Shown: positions 1-6,506, counted from the stretch's first letter. The stretch: DNA of 10,005 nt from Bacillota bacterium (GCA_023415595.1 JAEZJW010000053.1:1-10005), one strand, 5' to 3'. The notes: generated by a model from the sequence alone, not told the origin. Numbers and translations: made by a program.

Positions 1-2
1 AT

Positions 3-200
3 TGGTATTTAATGATGTCTGAAAGTTATTACAGCAAACCACAAAGAGAAGAATATTTTATGGACTCCGGTTACTATAAATACCACGAAGCTTTCCATAT
101 GCTGAAATTCGCAAATGAAAAGCAGATACTTGAGCGGGCGTATAATGAATATATCGACCTCAAGAAAAGTAACCTGTGGGGAAGTAAGAAGTATTTTTGA
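3..200 (+). CDS. C-terminal part of an unrecognised protein (or a small Tyr-rich protein)
   Basis: The reading frame is open to the left edge of the window and ends at TGA 198-200. The first in-frame Met codons are at 12 and 15, but the 11 bases before them contain no Shine-Dalgarno sequence, so this is more likely the tail of a longer gene than a complete 62-aa protein. The visible part is rich in Tyr, Lys and Glu, has no Cys, no signal peptide and no membrane segment, and looks helical in its last 40 residues (FHMLKFANEKQILERAYNEY). No family is recognised. A strong terminator 10 bases after the stop supports a real transcribed 3' end. Confidence 0.5.
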   Translation, partial: WYLMMSESYYSKPQREEYFMDSGYYKYHEAFHMLKFANEKQILERAYNEYIDLKKSNLWGSKKYF

Positions 201-210
201 CCGCAGACGT

Positions 211-245
211 AAAAAGGACTGTTCCGGATGGAACAGTCCTTTTTT
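211..245. terminator. Bidirectional rho-independent terminator
   Basis: A perfect 15-bp stem (211-225 with 230-244), loop GGAT, core GGACTGTTCC/GGAACAGTCC. It has a T-run on the + strand (240-245) and an equivalent T-run on the minus strand from the A-run at 211-215. It sits between the + gene ending at 200 and the minus operon ending at 372, so it can serve both. No separate terminator was seen between 246 and 371. Confidence 0.9.
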
Positions 246-371
246 GGGTAAAACGAATTTATTGAAAGAATTTTATATTACTTCTGGCCGTTCCCAAGGT
301 TAAGAAAGGATCGCGGCTCCATAGCTATGGCTTCATCCGTTATCAAGCCATCCAGATTAGGAACGATGGTC

Positions 372-1346
372 TTACTGCAGATGCTTATCAAGGATCTCCC
401 CGCGCTTCCCCTGACTGGTATACGCCTTCAGATCCTCAGAATAACCGGGCATGCGGCGCAGTACACCATCCAGGGTTACACTCATCCCTTCGGCCGTGCT
501 CAAATAGAGCGTAACCTTGCGCTCGAGGGCAGTAAAATCGGGGTCCGGCTCCACATGGAGGATGAAATCAATTTCAGTGCTTTCTGATTGGGTATCCTGG
601 TGCTCGATTGTTTCTCCGGCGGCACCACTGGCCCGTACCTCCAGATAAGCCTCCAACGCTTCAGCGACGAAGCTGCCTCTGGCAGCCAGCACCTCCCCTG
701 CCGGTGTCAGGGTGCCTCCCTGTCCGTCCGGAATTGCATAGTTTCCTCCGGTTGAATCCCGTTCAAAGCCATTCATCAGTACCACATTGAAAAAATCACA
801 GACTCCCTCTCCGCCGGCATCAAATTGCATCTCCACCGGAACATTCTTCAACAGTTCCTTCAGGTATTCATCTGCCTCAAGTTCAGTCTTCATCCAGAAG
901 ACACCGGTATATTGCCCGGAGGCGGATTGGTTATCGGTTTCATCCAATTTATCTGCATAAAATTCACATTCATAATCAGCGTAATAGCCCGGCGCCAGCT
1001 CCTGCCTCCAGGTTCCGGAGGCTTCGATGACAAAGATACTGGGGGGATAGAGGGTGCTTTTCTCCTGCGCTTCCTGAGATTGATTCTCCGACTTTTGTCT
1101 CTGAGATTGATCCTCCGGCTGACCTGACTTCTGATCCCTGCCTGTGTCTTCGGTCCCTTTCGAAGGAATTTCTTCCTCAGAATCATTATTGCCAGGCAGA
1201 CCCGGGAAAACAGAGGGTACCTCCTCCTCGTCCTCCTCCGGTTCGGAGGAGGGGATGATTGCGGAGGGTGTATCAGACTCAGCGGCGCAGGAGGCAAAGG
1301 ACAGAAGCAGGAGCATGGACAGCAGTAAGAAACTGATTTTCTTCAT
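372..1346 (-). CDS. Lipoprotein with acidic repeat linker, function unknown
   Basis: A predicted 324-aa secreted lipoprotein. The N-terminus is a lipoprotein signal peptide: MKK, a Leu-rich core, then lipobox SFAS with the lipidated Cys at residue 20. Residues 21-98 form a low-complexity, Glu/Asp/Ser/Gln-rich linker, including an imperfect 9-residue repeat (EDQSQRQKS / ENQSQ-), typical of a spacer that lifts a domain off the membrane. Residues 99-324 look folded, mixed alpha/beta, and match no family I recognise. The ATG at 1346 is chosen because GAAGGAG lies 6-7 bases upstream; the frame is open further but lacks such a site and would read through the ribosome binding region. It follows the preceding lipoprotein gene by 19 bases and is the last gene of the minus-strand operon. 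The function is probably extracytoplasmic (inference). Confidence 0.85.
   Translation of the reverse strand: MKKISFLLLSMLLLLSFASCAAESDTPSAIIPSSEPEEDEEEVPSVFPGLPGNNDSEEEIPSKGTEDTGRDQKSGQPEDQSQRQKSENQSQEAQEKSTLYPPSIFVIEASGTWRQELAPGYYADYECEFYADKLDETDNQSASGQYTGVFWMKTELEADEYLKELLKNVPVEMQFDAGGEGVCDFFNVVLMNGFERDSTGGNYAIPDGQGGTLTPAGEVLAARGSFVAEALEAYLEVRASGAAGETIEHQDTQSESTEIDFILHVEPDPDFTALERKVTLYLSTAEGMSVTLDGVLRRMPGYSEDLKAYTSQGKRGEILDKHLQ
1074..1117 (-). repeat. Imperfect 27-bp tandem repeat in the lipoprotein linker
   Basis: On the + strand CTGAGATTGATTCTCCG (1074-1090) recurs as CTGAGATTGATCCTCCG (1101-1117), a period of 27 bp or nine codons. It encodes the repeated Glu-Asp/Asn-Gln-Ser-Gln units of the disordered linker, so copy number could change in frame. 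Confidence 0.6.
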
Positions 1347-1365
1347 TCCGTTGCTCCTTCCCGGT

Positions 1366-2181
1366 TTAGTTAACCAACCAGTAATTACAGGTAAAGGTTG
1401 TTCGCGTATCCAAGGTTTCATAGATCTCTATACTTGCATCATACTTCTTGCCATTCCATTCGATGGACTTAGAAACCATATAATTGTCACCTGACCAACC
1501 ATTCTGAAGAAGCATCTCCATATAGGCGCTTGCTGCACCTTCATCGATGCCATCATAGGTATAGTTGAAGTACCAGACGTCCTGTGATGACTCTAGAATT
1601 TCGATTTTTTCTACCAGGGTACCGGTTTCCGGAGGCAGAATATCGGAGGGTAGCTCATTCGAAGGCCAGGTACCGGCTTCTGAGGCATAAACACTGATCT
1701 GAAGATATTCACCGCCACCCTGGAGATCGAAATCAACCGTATACATACCAAGCAGCGCTTCTGCCTCAGTATCGTCCGAGGTTACGATCCAGCCGGAACT
1801 CTGGAGCCTACCCAGGTAGACAGAAAGGTCGGATTGATTTGTATCCTTAATCTTGATATAGAGAACGCCACCGTCCTCTCCGGAGGCTGTAACAATCCCG
1901 GAAGGGTATTCCGGAAGCTCTGCGGGAGCTAGATCTGTCGGCCAGCTAGCACCTATATCTAACGGCAGTCCTGCTAAGGGGCTGTCAGAGGATGAGTCTG
2001 CTTCCTCTTCAGAGTCTTCGTCTGTGGAAGAAGCAAAGTCATTGTCTGATTTGGCTGCCTTACCGGAGGAAGCCTTCACCGGGCTGTCCTTTCCCTTCCC
2101 TGAGTCTTCCTTCTTCCCACATGCGGTCATGGAGATCACCAGCAGTGCTACAACAAAGGTACCTATAACTATTTTCTTCAT
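1366..2181 (-). CDS. Lipoprotein with two tandem WP-x-x-LP domains (DUF6591-like)
   Basis: A predicted 271-aa lipoprotein. The signal peptide MKKIVIGTFVVALLVISMTA ends at a lipobox with Cys21. A Lys then Asp/Glu/Ser-rich linker covers about residues 22-68. The rest holds two copies of one domain. Copy A starts at W80-P-T-D-L and reaches a G130-W131 motif; copy B starts at W172-P-S-N-E-L-P and reaches G228-W229. Each has a beta-rich stretch and a helix with Tyr-x-x-x-Leu-(Gln)-x-x-GW. This architecture resembles DUF6591-type clostridial lipoproteins (from memory, not searched). The start is supported by GAGGAGG seven bases before the ATG. The gene lies 62 bases after the DUF4870-like gene and 19 bases before the next lipoprotein, so it is probably in the same operon. 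The role is unknown; surface ligand binding is only a guess. Confidence 0.88.
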   Translation of the reverse strand: MKKIVIGTFVVALLVISMTACGKKEDSGKGKDSPVKASSGKAAKSDNDFASSTDEDSEEEADSSSDSPLAGLPLDIGASWPTDLAPAELPEYPSGIVTASGEDGGVLYIKIKDTNQSDLSVYLGRLQSSGWIVTSDDTEAEALLGMYTVDFDLQGGGEYLQISVYASEAGTWPSNELPSDILPPETGTLVEKIEILESSQDVWYFNYTYDGIDEGAASAYMEMLLQNGWSGDNYMVSKSIEWNGKKYDASIEIYETLDTRTTFTCNYWLVN

Positions 2182-2243
2182 AATAATCCTCCTCTGCTAT
2201 CAATCGATTCTAATTTAATTGTATTAATAAAATCGTCCTGTTA

Positions 2244-2663
2244 CTAACTAACCTTACCGGACAGAGCAGCTGAAATTTTACCGATGAGCGGGATGCTGTA
2301 TTCCACATATTGATAAGCCTTGATCATCGCATAAATGGCAAGTACAAGAATGGTAATTGAAATCAAGGTAGCCAGAGTACCGACGAAGGCGAAGGAGTCG
2401 TAGGAAATTCCTCCAAATAACAGGGATACGAGCAAACTGAGCAGAATTCCTGTAACCTCCAGAACAAAAGCCTGCATGGCATGAAACTTAACAAAGCGGC
2501 TCTCCTTCTCCAAGAAGAAAATGATCAGCGGTGCAAGCCAGGCAATGTACATAATACCGGGTATAAATACAAGAATTGAGCCGACTAGATAGGAGAGCAG
2601 CGCCATAATATTTGCCTGCTGATCTCCAATACTTGACTTATGCGGTTGAATTGAGTTGTTCAT
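2244..2663 (-). CDS. DUF4870/Tic20-like small membrane protein
   Basis: A predicted 139-aa integral membrane protein. A hydrophilic N-terminus (about residues 1-18) is followed by hydrophobic segments at about 20-51 (probably a hairpin pair broken by Pro35-Gly36), 65-86 and 91-116, and a short amphipathic tail. The segment S55-RFVKFHAMQ-A after the first hydrophobic pair is the signature seen in DUF4870/Tic20-like proteins, whose molecular function is not established. The ATG at 2663 is preferred, with GTGAGG about 9 bases upstream. A GTG at 2678 is in frame but lies on that ribosome binding sequence. The gene follows the four-helix bundle gene by 31 bases and precedes two lipoproteins, which suggests an envelope-related operon. 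Confidence 0.85.
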   Translation of the reverse strand: MNNSIQPHKSSIGDQQANIMALLSYLVGSILVFIPGIMYIAWLAPLIIFFLEKESRFVKFHAMQAFVLEVTGILLSLLVSLLFGGISYDSFAFVGTLATLISITILVLAIYAMIKAYQYVEYSIPLIGKISAALSGKVS

Positions 2664-2694
2664 AATCCATAACCTCACTTTCTGATTTTGGTTG

Positions 2695-3030
2695 TTAGTC
2701 TTTCACCTTTTGAAGGTGCTTTGCGATTGCGTCCTTCAGTGTACGGCAGTCTTCTATGATGGGCAGACTCTGTTTTTCTTGCAGGTACCCGGTTTTGACC
2801 ATAAGCTCCAGCAGATATTCTGTCTCTATTACATAAGCGAGAGAGTCACTGCTATCCCGGATTAGTTTCTCACCGGCCATTAGCTCACATCTCAAAGATA
2901 TTCCAATGCCTGTAGCACATGTAAGAAATCGCTCGCTAAGCGGGAAAGACCTGTTCTCCTCATTCAGATATCTGATCAGCTCGATGGCTCGGATTGAAAA
3001 ATCAAAGCTTTTACCAAGAACCTGTTTCAT
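2695..3030 (-). CDS. Four-helix bundle protein (S23/IVP, TIGR02436 type)
   Basis: A predicted 111-aa, all-helical cytoplasmic protein. It matches the four-helix bundle family first known from 23S rRNA intervening sequences and related to the Avd accessory proteins of diversity-generating retroelements. Recognisable landmarks are KSFDFSIRAIELIRYL (residues 7-22), the LSERFLTCATGIGISLR turn region (31-47), and ETEYLLELMVKTGYL (69-83). The usual R-S-x-S-I-x-x-N-I pattern is replaced here by C-A-T-G-I-G-I-S-L. The ATG at 3030 is chosen because GGAGG stands five bases before it. The frame extends upstream to 3069 but would run through this site and a hairpin. No reverse transcriptase or template repeat is nearby, so a DGR role is not supported. 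It is the first gene of the minus operon and diverges from the LuxR regulator. The function of stand-alone members is unknown. Confidence 0.85.
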   Translation of the reverse strand: MKQVLGKSFDFSIRAIELIRYLNEENRSFPLSERFLTCATGIGISLRCELMAGEKLIRDSSDSLAYVIETEYLLELMVKTGYLQEKQSLPIIEDCRTLKDAIAKHLQKVKD

Positions 3031-3045
3031 AGTAACCTCCATCCC

Positions 3046-3064
3046 TGCGCAGCCTTTCTGCGCA
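3046..3064 (-). other. Hairpin just upstream of the four-helix gene ribosome binding site
   Basis: TGCGCAG-CCTTT-CTGCGCA is a perfect 7-bp stem with a 5-nt loop, ending about seven bases before the GGAGG (3035-3039) of the minus-strand gene. It is G+C-rich in an A+T-rich leader. It might set translation efficiency or mRNA stability (inference); it has no T-run and is not a terminator. Confidence 0.4.
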
Positions 3065-3132
3065 TACACCTTTGCTGTAACGAATTCTTACGGTCTCATT
3101 GTAATTGTTAGTTCTCTTATATAAAACTACAT

Positions 3133-3240
3133 TGATGTGAGGTTTATAAAATATTTTTTTAGAATATCGCTGCCTGATGTGAGATTTTTTACCTTTATTC
3201 CTCTCAGCTGGTAGAAAATATGGGAGAAAATATCACATTA
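3133..3240. promoter_or_regulatory. Three TGATGTGAG-type boxes, candidate regulator binding sites
   Basis: TGATGTGAGGTTT (3133-3145) and TGATGTGAGATTT (3175-3187) are direct copies 42 bp apart. AAATATCACATTA (3228-3240) is an inverted copy with two mismatches, centred 53 bp further on. The spacings are close to four and five DNA turns, so all three would face the same side. They fill the gap between the minus envelope operon and the LuxR regulator. Binding by that regulator is an inference. Confidence 0.5.
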
Positions 3241-3254
3241 AGGCTATGATTTAC

Positions 3255-3283
3255 TTGAAGCAGCAGAATACATATGGTATTAT
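3255..3283 (+). promoter_or_regulatory. Sigma-A-type promoter of the LuxR regulator
   Basis: TTGAAG (3255-3260), a 17-bp spacer, then TATTAT (3278-3283). The predicted start near 3290 leaves a short leader before GGGAGG and the ATG at 3306. No equally good promoter was found for the divergent minus-strand operon. Confidence 0.45.
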
Positions 3284-3305
3284 TTACCAAGAGGGAGGTA
3301 TACCT

Positions 3306-5816
3306 ATGAATAGTAATGCTCTGCCAAACGATAAACTGATTCCAATTAAACTTCCGGAGATCTGTGCTCCGCGCCAGGAGCTGCTCAGACGGTTCGAAAA
3401 AGCTTCGGATAATAGGTATATCTATGTGAATGCTCCAGGTGGCTGTGGGAAGACGGTATCCACGTTGCTATGGATGAAAAAATACGACTATATCCCGATC
3501 TGGCTCGGGCTCGACGCTTATGACAACACACCGGCGGTATTCTACCGCTTTTTCTGTTCCTCTCTTTTTGCCGCCATTCCTCAAAAGGAAAGTCTGTCCG
3601 CGATAGTAATGGAATCTGCCTTCAGTGATTCCCCGGTGGAATACACGATTGACATTTTATCCCGCTTTTCCTTTGATTCCAGAAAGTATGCACTTGTTTT
3701 GGATGACTTCTATTTCATTACAAATGAAGAAATTTTGAAATCCCTGATTTACATCGTGAAGAGATTGCCCTTATCTATTACAGTAGTATTTTTAAGCCGC
3801 AGGGAATTACCCTCATTTTTCATGCCATTAAAGGAAAACGGCAGAGTCGCTTTTATCGACGCATCGGAGCTGGCCTTCAAAAGCGATGAGATCCGGCGCT
3901 TTTTCTCAAATTATGGTCGATTTATTACCTCGGATGAGGCAGAGCAAGCCTTTACCCTTACCGACGGTTGGGCAATCGCAGTCAGCGCCTTAGCTTTAAG
4001 CGGCAAGATAACAGCTGAACATAAATTGGATAGGGGCCTTCTCGACGAATATATTGAAAAACAGATTTGGAGCAAACTCGATGATCAATTACGCCTCTTC
4101 CTGCTAGAGACCTCCATAGTGGATGAATTTACAGTTAAGCTCTGTGAAAGGCTGACCGGGAATACTGATACCAAACAGATTCTTGGAATGCTGTGTAGCG
4201 GCAATATGTTTATCAGCAGAGGGAACGATACCTATCGGTATCATCATCTGTTTCTGGAGTTCTTACGGAGAGAGGCAGAGAAAGCTTCTTCCATTGCTGA
4301 TGCTGCCCGGTATAAAATAGCGGCTGATTATTATAATGAAGAAGAGAAGTACTATGATGCACTGCGCTTTTATGTCAGGGCAGAGGACAAGAAGGGGACA
4401 GCCGATGCCCTGTATCATTTCTGGATCGGGGCAGGAAAATCCAGCTCTGAGCTATCAAGAATCGCATTTATCACTAGGCTTCCGATCACCTTTCTGGAAC
4501 AAAACCCATATCTATATGTGGGCTGCGCCTGGTATGCCTTATTCTACAGCGGGGTTGATCATTTCTTCAGTTATCTGGATAAAATATATGAAAAAATACA
4601 GGAGATCATGGTGGAGTACCCAATGTTTCTGGAAAGCATGCTATTCCTCTTTACCATTGATCATCGTTATACCTTCACAGAACAGAAGAACAAACTACCG
4701 GCAGCTGGCTCCTTATCTCTGGATGTATATAAGATCTCAAAATCCCACTGTCAGCATTTTCCAACCTACCATCGGACCCATCGGGATTATTCTCATTATG
4801 CCAAGGACACTGAAGAACAGTTTGAGGAATTCCGGTCCATCTTCTCAGTGATGCTGGACCGCTATTATCCGATTATCGAAGCCGGCGTCCGGGCGGGCCT
4901 GCTCTATGAACAGAACCGGCTGAAGGAAGCCTTAGCTTTAGTAGAGCCGAATCCGGAGACCGATTCTGACGAGCTGATATTCCTGTCGAAGCTGCATATC
5001 GCATCCTGTTTGTTTGCCATGGGCAGGGAGGTGGAAGCCGCACAAATCAGAGCAGAAATAAAGACGATACTCGAAATGAAAAATCTACTGTATCTGCTTC
5101 CGGTCTTTTTGGCATACGAAACTAATATCAAGCTGACAGACGGTGATAAGACTGCGGCCACAGCCTGGCTGGAGAACTATTTTGTCATTGACCGGCAGGA
5201 TATGGAGCTGTATAAAATATACCTTCATTTCTCTACTGTCAGAGCTTATATTGTTTTGGGAGAGTACAAGAGGGCTGAGCTGCTATGTGAGAAGCTGAAG
5301 TCTTTGTCCCGGGATTATGGAAGACTTTTGGATGGGATTGAAGCCACCGTGCTATTGATCCTCCTAAAATGGAGATCGGGCAAGAAGCAGGAAGCCGTCA
5401 GTCTGCTTCAGACTGCCTTAGCCTATGCTGAGCCCTATGGCTTTATCAGAGTATTCGCAGATGAAGGGAAAGCGATTCTTCCTGCACTGAACATGTTGAG
5501 AAAGAAATTAACTGCTGATGAGAAAGCAGCACCGGATTATAAATATGTTCATGAAATCTATCAGGCTGCCTATGACAGGGCGAAAAGACATAAGGGAATG
5601 ATCTCTGCCCTGAATAAGCCAATTAAGCTTTCCAAGCAGCAAAAATCCGTATTAGAGCTATTGGCAAGGGGCTATCGTAATGCTGAAATCGTTGAATTGA
5701 CCGGCCTGTCGATTAATACCATCCGCTCCCATACCAAACTTGTATATCAAAAGCTGGAGGTTAACTCAGCGATAGATGCAGTACTCCGTGCCAGAGAGTT
5801 GGAACTGATTGAGTAG
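3306..5816 (+). CDS. LAL/MalT-type LuxR transcriptional regulator
   Basis: A predicted 836-aa cytoplasmic ATP-dependent LuxR regulator (LAL, STAND ATPase class). The N-terminal ATPase has Walker A A43-PGGCGK-T50 and Walker B A129-LVLDD-134, followed by a winged-helix region. The middle, about residues 330-740, is helical and repetitive like the TPR-type sensor domain of MalT. Residues 774-836 are a LuxR HTH: KLSKQQKSVLELLARGYRNA, then I-x-E-L-x-LSINTIRSHTKLVYQKL. The length fits the family (about 800-900 aa). In E. coli MalT, ATP and an inducer drive oligomerisation and promoter activation; the ligand here is unknown. The start at 3306 has GGGAGG seven bases upstream; an upstream ATG at 3246 has no such site. 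It is divergent from the four-helix/membrane/lipoprotein operon, with repeated boxes between them, so that operon and the gene itself are likely targets (inference). No clear + strand terminator follows. Confidence 0.92.
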   Translation: MNSNALPNDKLIPIKLPEICAPRQELLRRFEKASDNRYIYVNAPGGCGKTVSTLLWMKKYDYIPIWLGLDAYDNTPAVFYRFFCSSLFAAIPQKESLSAIVMESAFSDSPVEYTIDILSRFSFDSRKYALVLDDFYFITNEEILKSLIYIVKRLPLSITVVFLSRRELPSFFMPLKENGRVAFIDASELAFKSDEIRRFFSNYGRFITSDEAEQAFTLTDGWAIAVSALALSGKITAEHKLDRGLLDEYIEKQIWSKLDDQLRLFLLETSIVDEFTVKLCERLTGNTDTKQILGMLCSGNMFISRGNDTYRYHHLFLEFLRREAEKASSIADAARYKIAADYYNEEEKYYDALRFYVRAEDKKGTADALYHFWIGAGKSSSELSRIAFITRLPITFLEQNPYLYVGCAWYALFYSGVDHFFSYLDKIYEKIQEIMVEYPMFLESMLFLFTIDHRYTFTEQKNKLPAAGSLSLDVYKISKSHCQHFPTYHRTHRDYSHYAKDTEEQFEEFRSIFSVMLDRYYPIIEAGVRAGLLYEQNRLKEALALVEPNPETDSDELIFLSKLHIASCLFAMGREVEAAQIRAEIKTILEMKNLLYLLPVFLAYETNIKLTDGDKTAATAWLENYFVIDRQDMELYKIYLHFSTVRAYIVLGEYKRAELLCEKLKSLSRDYGRLLDGIEATVLLILLKWRSGKKQEAVSLLQTALAYAEPYGFIRVFADEGKAILPALNMLRKKLTADEKAAPDYKYVHEIYQAAYDRAKRHKGMISALNKPIKLSKQQKSVLELLARGYRNAEIVELTGLSINTIRSHTKLVYQKLEVNSAIDAVLRARELELIE

Positions 5817-5830
5817 AAGGGTGATGTATT

Positions 5831-5863
5831 ATAAAAGGCTGCTGCATTTTTTTACAGCAGCCT
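5831..5863 (-). terminator. Rho-independent terminator of the HTH-desulfoferrodoxin gene
   Basis: A 9-bp stem AGGCTGCTG (5836-5844) / CAGCAGCCT (5855-5863) with a 10-nt loop. On the minus strand the stem is followed by TTTTATAAT, five bases after that gene's stop codon. The + strand has no T-run after the stem, so it would stop the LuxR transcript only weakly if at all. Confidence 0.7.
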
Positions 5864-5867
5864 GCTA

Positions 5868-6455
5868 CTATGCTAAGCTTTTGACAAATAACCCATGACC
5901 ATTGCAATAATAATACAGTGTTCCCCGGTACATCCTCGGAAAGCGCAGCTCCGGATTCTGTTCGGGATACAGCTTGATCAGCAGGACCCTGTCCGAGGAT
6001 ACAAATGCGGCAAAGGAAATGTAATGAGCTTTACTCATCTCGTGAGCAAAGGTGATATAGTAATCATTTTCTATTAACTCTATGGTCGCCTGATGATTAT
6101 CATCCGCCGTATTCAAACTCACTGGCAGCAGCTTGCGCCCGCAGCAGGAGATATCCGCCTCTCCGGTCCCGGTAATGACATTCCCGCAGTCAGGACATAC
6201 ATAAAACTTTATTTTCTTCATATTACCTCCGTCAGCCTGGTTGGGCTCCAGATCTCCCGATAGCAGATTAGCGATATTCACACCAAAGAGTTCAGAAAGC
6301 TCTCCCAGCAGGGATACATCAGGACACCCCAATCCACGTTCCCATTTCGAGATGGTTTTATCGCTGAGATTCATGGCCTCCGCTACCTGTCTCTGTGTCA
6401 TATGGTTCTCGGTCCGCAGACGGTTAAGTAATTTTCCGATTTTACTATAATCCAT
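5868..6455 (-). CDS. XRE-family regulator fused to a desulfoferrodoxin-like domain
   Basis: A predicted 195-aa protein. Residues 4-62 are an XRE/Cro HTH (MTQRQVAEAMNLSDKTISKW, 19-38). After a short linker, residues 82-112 resemble desulforedoxin: C87-PD-C90-GN then C104-C105-G-R. Residues 118-190 resemble the superoxide reductase domain, with H121, H138-E-M, H144-YI and C184-N-G-H187-GL in the order of the four-His one-Cys iron ligands. The usual Glu two residues before the first His is Asp119, and HPM has become HEM. This suggests a redox- or superoxide-responsive regulator, or a DNA-bound SOR-like enzyme (inference). The ATG at 6455 has AGGAGGTG about six bases upstream; a GTG at 6464 is in frame but lies on that site. 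An internal ribosome binding site precedes Met79. It is monocistronic and divergent from the DUF6179-like operon. Confidence 0.88.
   Translation of the reverse strand: MDYSKIGKLLNRLRTENHMTQRQVAEAMNLSDKTISKWERGLGCPDVSLLGELSELFGVNIANLLSGDLEPNQADGGNMKKIKFYVCPDCGNVITGTGEADISCCGRKLLPVSLNTADDNHQATIELIENDYYITFAHEMSKAHYISFAAFVSSDRVLLIKLYPEQNPELRFPRMYRGTLYYYCNGHGLFVKSLA
6219..6230 (-). promoter_or_regulatory. Internal ribosome binding site at the domain junction
   Basis: On the minus strand GGAGGT-AAT-ATG places a strong Shine-Dalgarno three to four bases before Met79 of the HTH-desulfoferrodoxin gene, in frame. Initiation there would give a 117-residue free-standing desulfoferrodoxin-like protein starting MKKIKFYVCPDCGN. 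The spacing is shorter than ideal. The codons also simply encode Gly-Gly-Asn, so the site may be only a fossil of two once separate genes. Confidence 0.4.
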
Positions 6456-6477
6456 GATGTTCACCTCCTGGAATAAT

Positions 6478-6506
6478 ATAATAATCGATTATGGAGTAAG
6501 ATTCAA
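6478..6506 (-). promoter_or_regulatory. Sigma-A-type promoter of the HTH-desulfoferrodoxin gene
   Basis: Read on the minus strand: TTGAAT (6501-6506), a 17-bp spacer, TATTAT (6478-6483). It lies about 23 bases before the ATG at 6455, with the ribosome binding site in between. Confidence 0.5.
6481..6492. promoter_or_regulatory. Perfect palindrome ATAATCGATTAT, candidate operator
   Basis: A 12-bp perfect palindrome overlapping the -10 and the spacer of the minus-strand promoter. This position would allow repression, as in self-regulating XRE proteins. Binding by the adjacent gene product is an inference. Confidence 0.4.

Noticed and set aside
319..330. CCATAGCTATGG palindrome as terminator or operator
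   Set aside because: Only 12 bp with no loop, no T-run and no promoter nearby; 211-245 is the convincing terminator for the minus operon.
825..1494. Open frames (+ and -) overlapping the lipoprotein gene, including a Ser-rich + frame at 1144-1494
   Set aside because: They come from the low-complexity GAG/TCC repeats of the acidic linker read in other frames; the minus lipoprotein frame has the signal peptide and ribosome binding site.
2695..3030. Diversity-generating retroelement suggested by the Avd-like fold
   Set aside because: No reverse transcriptase, variable-repeat target or template repeat was found in the window.
3031..3069. N-terminal extension of the four-helix protein
   Set aside because: The upstream in-frame starts lie across the GGAGG site and a hairpin; family members begin close to the KSF motif.
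3246..3305. Upstream ATG extending the LuxR regulator by 20 residues
   Set aside because: No ribosome binding site, and it would overlap the best promoter; GGGAGG directly precedes the ATG at 3306.
4336..4851. 171-aa + strand open frame inside the LuxR regulator gene
   Set aside because: It is a shadow in another frame of a well-supported 836-aa gene, with no ribosome binding site and no recognisable domain.
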